DNA of 51,184 nt from Stentor coeruleus (Eukaryota; Ciliophora; Heterotrichea; Heterotrichida; Stentoridae): positions 1 to 51,184 of the forward strand of contig MPUH01000481.1 in assembly GCA_001970955.1 (NCBI GenBank), read 5' to 3'. Positions within the stretch are counted from its first letter, which is position 1; the number at the start of each line of letters is the position of its first letter. Below, one piece after another: positions 47,156 through 51,184 of the stretch. A program made the translations under genes and the position numbers. The notes under the pieces were generated by a model. It was not told where the DNA came from and searched no databases. It saw only the letters and a list, made by a program, of their open reading frames with translations.

Positions 47156-48352
47156 ATGAGAGGAATTTCAATAATCAGCAACCATCTCTCTTCAGCAAGG
47201 GAAGTTTGCATAGTAGCGGCAGGTAGATCGCCCCTCTGTCCCTACAAAGGGGACTTATCAGGCTATACTGCAACCGACCTAGCAGCACTAACCTTAAAGC
47301 AAACAATGTCAAAGCATAGCATCGATCCTCAAACAATTCAAGAGTTTTACCTAGGCAATGTTTACCCTGCTGGTCTCGGTCAGTCCCCAGCAAAGCAAGT
47401 AGCTGTAAAAGCTGGTCTTCTAAATTCAGCAGTCTGCTGCAACCTCAACAAAGTTTGCAGTTCAGGTATGCTAGCAATAATTGCAGGTTACATGAGCATA
47501 AGACAAGGTATTGAAGATGTTATTGCTGCTGGTGGTGTCGATATAATGTCAAATATCCCTCATTACTTACCTCGTAACAGCACAACAAAAGGAGACTCAG
47601 ATCTTATTGATGGTATGGTCAAAGATGGACTTTGGGACGCAAAATACAATATCCATATGGGTGAATGTGCCGAAAGATGTGCAGAAAAATACGGGATCAG
47701 CCGTGAAGAAATGGATGCGTTTTCTGAAAGCAGTCAGGCCAAATCAGCGAATGCATGGAAAAATGGAAAATTTGATGCAGAGGTAATACCTGTTCCTCAT
47801 CCAAAGAAAAATGAGATGATTACTAAAGATGTTTTTAAAGGTCCTGGACAAAATTATGCGAAAATGCGTACAGCTTTTAGGAAGGAAAATGGGAGAATTA
47901 CTCCTGGAAATGCTTCACCTTTGACTGATGGAGCTGCTATGGTTGTTCTTTCATCTAGAGCTAAAGCCCAAGAGATGGGCTGGAAAATTTTAGGGACAAT
48001 TACAGCTTTTGCCCATGCTGAGCAGAATAATATTGAATTTACTACAAGTCCTAATTTAGCTGTGAGGAAATCATTAGAAAGAGCTGGGCTAGGGCTTAAT
48101 CAGGTGGATTATTTTGAACTTAATGAAGCTTTTTCTGTTGTGGGTATTGTTAATACTAAGTTGCTTGGAATAGATCCACAGAAAGTTAATGTATATGGAG
48201 GAGCTGTAGCTCTTGGGCATCCGCTTGGATGCTCAGGTGCTAGAATTGCTGTAACTTTGCTTAGTGTGCTGAATCAGGAGAAAGGAAAAGTTGGTGCGGC
48301 TGGAATATGCAATGGTGGAGGAGGAGCTTCAGCTTTAGTAATTAGGATTTAA
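47156..48352 (+). CDS. acetyl-CoA acetyltransferase (thiolase II type)
   Basis: 398 residues, normal thiolase length. The nucleophilic Cys101 lies in NKVCSSGML. NEAFSVV, GHPLGCSGAR (catalytic His) and CNGGGGAS (second catalytic Cys near the C-terminus) are all present. The substrate-loop features and overall order match mitochondrial ACAT1-type enzymes, which condense two acetyl-CoA to acetoacetyl-CoA, or reverse it in ketone or isoleucine breakdown. About 15 residues precede the conserved start REVCIVAAGRSP and may be a mitochondrial presequence (inference). No peroxisomal C-terminal signal is seen. No introns. Confidence 0.93.
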   Translation: MRGISIISNHLSSAREVCIVAAGRSPLCPYKGDLSGYTATDLAALTLKQTMSKHSIDPQTIQEFYLGNVYPAGLGQSPAKQVAVKAGLLNSAVCCNLNKVCSSGMLAIIAGYMSIRQGIEDVIAAGGVDIMSNIPHYLPRNSTTKGDSDLIDGMVKDGLWDAKYNIHMGECAERCAEKYGISREEMDAFSESSQAKSANAWKNGKFDAEVIPVPHPKKNEMITKDVFKGPGQNYAKMRTAFRKENGRITPGNASPLTDGAAMVVLSSRAKAQEMGWKILGTITAFAHAEQNNIEFTTSPNLAVRKSLERAGLGLNQVDYFELNEAFSVVGIVNTKLLGIDPQKVNVYGGAVALGHPLGCSGARIAVTLLSVLNQEKGKVGAAGICNGGGGASALVIRI

Positions 48353-48462
48353 AGATAGATGCTTTATATATTTTGGAGTTTAAAAAAGTGGAACTAAGCT
48401 TATATTGTAAACTGGCAGATAATCTTTAAAATAATTTAATCAAAATTTGTGTACTTTTTAAA

Positions 48463-48663
48463 ATGGGTGATAAAGATTTATATAGACTTCAATTAGAAAG
48501 ATTAAATCCTTCTTTACCTTACTTTATTCTCTTATTGTATATGCTAACGATGAATATTTATATTTCGTCTATATTTTCTTTCTTTAATATTTCATATCTC
48601 TTAATTTTAGTGAATATTCATTACGACTCAGTACTATTTCTTAATCAAAAACTAAGTAAATAA
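48463..48663 (+). CDS. possible small membrane protein
   Basis: 66 residues from ATG (MGDKDLYRLQLERLNPSL), with a hydrophobic stretch at about 19-55 rich in Ile, Leu, Tyr and Phe that could form one or two membrane helices. No family recognised. It is 110 nt downstream of the thiolase gene in the same direction. Candidate only. Confidence 0.35.
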   Translation: MGDKDLYRLQLERLNPSLPYFILLLYMLTMNIYISSIFSFFNISYLLILVNIHYDSVLFLNQKLSK

Positions 48664-48697
48664 TTATGTTGTTTCTTCATTTAATTTGCTTAAAGTT

Positions 48698-48859
48698 TTA
48701 TTTTTCATCCTCATAGTCAGGACAGTATTCTATCACTTTTTCACATCCTCTTAAGCTCCACAAATGGACAGAACTAGTCAATAAAATGAAGTCTGACGAA
48801 ATTGCATTCGTTTGTAGAATATAAGTGTGCTCGATAATACTATATTGAATTATAATCAT
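48698..48859 (-). pseudogene. 53-codon frame, probable 3' remnant of a gene
   Basis: Frame from ATG at 48859 to TAA: MIIIQYSIIEHTYIL, then SSVHLWSLRGCEKVIEY and CPDYEDEK. The same frame is open 12 codons further upstream to TAG near 48898. Beyond a TGA it again looks coding (LIAFKLGKVMLSKIDL) up to about 49015. No GT...AG intron of 15-16 nt removes the two stops. It could be a tiny gene, but the upstream coding-like continuation favours a decayed 3' end. Family unknown. Confidence 0.4.
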
Positions 48860-49164
48860 ATTCTTAGGGAGTTGTACATTATATTTGCCTTGATGAGATT
48901 TCTATATTTTGTAGTTTATTTTTCATTCAAGTCTTGTCTTATGTAAATCAATTTTGGATAGCATTACTTTCCCTAGTTTAAAAGCTATTAAATTCAAAGA
49001 TTTCTTATTCAATCATTTTATAAATTATCTATAATTTTCCTTCTTTTTAAGTTTTAATTTTATTCTAAAACCTATCTCAAAGAACTTATAATTTAATAAC
49101 TCCCTCTGCACAATTGCACCTAATTTCATTTTCATTTTCATTCAAATAAGGTCATATAATAATT
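48860..49164. other. intergenic, possible pseudogene 5' part
   Basis: Holds the stop-interrupted continuation of the minus-strand remnant to about 49015, then the AT-rich leader of the next plus-strand gene. Confidence 0.4.
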
Positions 49165-50520
49165 ATGAGTTCATTATCAAATTCTTCATCTTCAAACTCA
49201 AGTTCATCTAGAGGGTCTTCTCGTAATAAAACTAACACCGAAGAGAGCAAGCTAATGGATTTACAACCCAAAGCAGGCATTAGTATATTTATCCCTCCGC
49301 CTATACGTACTGATATAGTTTCAGATAATAATTCGCCAAGAACAATCAATTTACCATCAATTCAACCTCAACAAGTGCTTCCTCCAATGTTGGCTCCCTC
49401 ACAAAACTCTCAAATAACTCCTCCTCCCATTACAACCTCTCAAATTCCTCCTCCTCCTCCTATTGCAACCTCTCAAATTCCTCACCCTCCTATATTAAAT
49501 TCTCAGATGCATCCTCTTCCTAATTCAAGTCCTCAAATACCCCCTTTCAATCAAAATGCTCCTCATCTACCTCCCCTTTCAAATCCTCCTTATGCTCCTC
49601 CTCAAGGAAATATTGGGAATCCTCCACAAATGCTGCCAATTCAAGTATTTTTGCCACCTCCCGTCCTTGGCTCATCCTACCAAACATACAATTCTCAGAA
49701 TGGTGGATATACTACAGATCATCCTGAAGAAAATCCAGAAATTCTTATTTCAAATAATCATGGCCCAAATCAAGTAAGTAATCCAATTTTAGGGAATAGC
49801 AACCTAGCCAACAGCTATATTTCACATGATCCTAGTAATCTTGCTAGTTCTTATAATTCTGCAGTAAGCAATAGGGTGATTGAACCAATTATTGTTTCAG
49901 GCTCTGTTGATCATTCAGGACAAGGGTATCAATCTAATTCAATCTTTCAAAATGCTAATAATTATAATTACAACTCAGATTATCCGCATCAACCTCATGT
50001 GCTTATTCAACCACCAATGATTTATCAGCCACCTTGTTCCGAAAACCAGATAGAAGGGACAGTTCAATCCTCAATAAATGAGGAAAACTTACATATAATC
50101 AAATTATCTAGACTATGCCGAGTACTTATTATTGTCAGGATTTGCCTTATTCTTATTTACATGATTCCTGTTTTTTATATTCTCCCACTTCTACTTTTTG
50201 AAATTATTGGATATTTAGGAGCACGCAATTTAAAAAACTGTTTGAATGTAGGATATACTGTATATCTTTCTATAAGCTTGCTTGTTAGGACTATTATAAT
50301 TATTGCATTTGGAGTAGCTACACGAAACCAAGCAAATGGAAATATTAATTACAGCATACTCATTTTAGTTTTGGTAGTATTTATTATAGTTGAATTTTTT
50401 GAAATTGTGCAGCTGTACTTTGAAGCTAAACTCTCAGTTCAAGTTGGGAAGAATCATTATGAAACTAATGGAAGGATTGTTCATATAATGCGGACTACTA
50501 AATGGTTTAGTAAAACATAA
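49165..50520 (+). CDS. Pro/Ser/Asn-rich protein with four C-terminal membrane segments
   Basis: 451 residues. A poly-Ser N-terminus (SSLSNSSSSNSSSSRGSS) is followed at about 70-170 by repeated proline blocks of the type SQIPPPPPIATSQIPHPPIL. An Asn/Ser/Tyr-rich region (about 180-290) follows. Residues about 310-435 have four hydrophobic helices: LCRVLIIVRICLILIYMI, VFYILPLLLFEIIGYLGA, VYLSISLLVRTIIIIAFG and ILILVLVVFIIVEFFEIV. A polar C-terminus ends it. No enzymatic motif. A cytoplasmic low-complexity tail on a four-pass membrane core suggests a scaffold or adhesion protein, but the family is unknown. Confidence 0.75.
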   Translation: MSSLSNSSSSNSSSSRGSSRNKTNTEESKLMDLQPKAGISIFIPPPIRTDIVSDNNSPRTINLPSIQPQQVLPPMLAPSQNSQITPPPITTSQIPPPPPIATSQIPHPPILNSQMHPLPNSSPQIPPFNQNAPHLPPLSNPPYAPPQGNIGNPPQMLPIQVFLPPPVLGSSYQTYNSQNGGYTTDHPEENPEILISNNHGPNQVSNPILGNSNLANSYISHDPSNLASSYNSAVSNRVIEPIIVSGSVDHSGQGYQSNSIFQNANNYNYNSDYPHQPHVLIQPPMIYQPPCSENQIEGTVQSSINEENLHIIKLSRLCRVLIIVRICLILIYMIPVFYILPLLLFEIIGYLGARNLKNCLNVGYTVYLSISLLVRTIIIIAFGVATRNQANGNINYSILILVLVVFIIVEFFEIVQLYFEAKLSVQVGKNHYETNGRIVHIMRTTKWFSKT

Positions 50521-50825
50521 TTACTGATTAAGTTTTTAAGTTGTTTTGATTTTGCAGTAGATGATTTTAATCTATAAAAATGATTTCAAATAGTAGTAGT
50601 TCTTCCTTATCTTCATCATTTGAAGGCCAACAAAAATAGTATTTATGCTTAATATTATTAATTATATAAATAATATTTTGATTGTGGAATAGAATATTCA
50701 GAATAAATACCTAATGTAATCGATGTTTAAAAACTATAGTTTTCATTTAGTTTAACTTTTCAAAAGGTTGCTAAAGAATATTATTAAAGGCTCTGCGCAT
50801 TCACATTAAAAGTTAAAAGTTAAAA
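50521..50825. other. intergenic with a start-like microframe
   Basis: AT-rich. A 19-codon frame at 50580-50639 (MISNSSSSSLSSSFEGQQK) follows a TATAAAA and resembles the poly-Ser start of the preceding gene. Nothing else was recognised. Confidence 0.4.
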
Positions 50826-50984
50826 TTAAAGTGGGTGATAGTTAAGGTGGCATAGTTTAAACCTTGTCCGATCGAGGTTTGTTTGTCCTACGATCTCTTT
50901 CTTTGGTCAGATTCGGTATGTTAAACCACTCGTTGTCGCTGGTTATGTGGCTTTTTACTTGGCTGAGAAGTTCTTTACTGTTTC
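50826..50984. repeat. GC-richer repeated element, copy 2
   Basis: About 159 nt matching 42100-42255 (same orientation, 8.7 kb apart). The match ends at the common TTTACTGTTTC; on the far side the sequence differs from copy 1. Confidence 0.9.
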
Positions 50985-51184
50985 TTTCTTTAGCGTCAGG
51001 ATGATGGAGGCAATCCTTGTGTTCACCTTGTTTTTCTTGAAGAATCTAGCTTGCTTTAAGCATGTTTTGAAGTTCTTATGGTGTTCATAGCAAACTGGGC
51101 ATTTAGTCCTATTCACATTAATGTATTTAGCAAAACGTAAGAAATAAATTAAAAAAATAGGTAACTTTAGACACGTGGGTGGCC
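50857..51184 (-). CDS. partial gene or pseudogene with CxxC motif (5' end beyond window)
   Basis: Two overlapping minus-strand frames are coding-like. From the edge to 50955 one frame is open for 76 codons and contains NRTKCPVCYEHHKNFKTC, a possible zinc-binding cluster, and QARFFKKNK. From 51045 to the TAA at 50857-50859 another frame gives KDCLHHPDAKERNSKELL, then NEWFNIPNL and TNKPRSDKV, shared with repeat copy 1. Moving between them needs a 3k+2 shift. The only GT...AG nearby is 11 nt, too short, so either a frameshift or an unusual splice is present. Confidence 0.45.

Noticed and set aside
27493..49015. Idea that TAA/TAG code for Gln (or TGA for Trp) in some genes, as in other ciliates
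   Set aside because: About thirty intact genes contain no internal stops and use all three stops as terminators. Stops in the remnants are accompanied by frameshifts, as in pseudogenes.
49778..49792. In-frame GTAATCCAATTTTAG resembling a 15-nt intron
   Set aside because: It lacks A at position 10 and its translation (SNPIL) fits the surrounding Asn/Ser-rich protein; splicing is not needed to keep the frame.
1..51184. CRISPR arrays, insertion sequences, bacterial operons, telomeric repeats
   Set aside because: No regularly spaced repeats, terminal inverted repeats with a transposase, or C4A4-type telomeric arrays were seen. The window is eukaryotic throughout.

Overview
The window reads as macronuclear DNA of a heterotrich ciliate, most like Stentor. 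The evidence is direct. DNA is AT-rich and genes are dense on both strands. TAA, TAG and TGA all end intact genes (TAG at 3106-3108, TGA at 30786-30788, TAA at 48350-48352), so the standard code applies. Three genes also need 15-nt GT...AG introns to rejoin their frames. Four such introns are visible (13421-13435, 29576-29590, 43427-43441, 43530-43544), all of the form GTAA, five bases, A, two bases, TAG. Fifteen-nt introns plus the standard code point to Stentor rather than Blepharisma or Condylostoma; this naming is inference.

Layout. 1-5037: the tail of an unknown gene, an ADP/ATP carrier, a coiled-coil protein, a small membrane protein, tRNA-Gly(GCC) and an EEF1AKMT4-like methyltransferase. 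5341-15995: a zinc-ribbon/WD40 protein and a tandem pair of about 1000-residue TPR proteins sharing a distinctive C-terminal module, with a decayed third copy between them. 16614-26934: an LZTR1-like Kelch-BTB-BTB protein, two small unknowns, a GPR180/TMEM145-like seven-pass protein, a 19-repeat WD40 protein and an ankyrin-AGC kinase. 27493-34680: a coiled-coil pseudogene, a membrane alpha/beta hydrolase split by one intron, an unknown gene, an acylated MORN protein and a small unknown. 35000-41877: a TORTIFOLIA1/SPIRAL2-like microtubule protein and a compact minus-strand run containing a catalytically complete Piwi protein, an RRP1-like nucleolar protein and three unknowns. 42100-51184: pseudogenes and a duplicated GC-richer element, a PH-domain oxysterol-binding-related protein with two 15-nt introns, an acetyl-CoA acetyltransferase, and a Pro/Ser-rich four-pass membrane protein.

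No operon, CRISPR array or intact transposon is visible. The genes are mostly unrelated housekeeping, cytoskeletal or signalling genes. Possible functional groupings are weak: Piwi and its 31-nt-spaced downstream neighbour, and the TPR array. Two single-N positions are flanked by exact 86-nt and 71-nt duplications and look like unmerged contig ends. A third, 43-nt duplication without N shifts the frame of one TPR gene. The most unusual content lies in 41.9-43.4 kb and 48.4-51.2 kb, where coding-like remnants and a repeated 156-nt element are concentrated.
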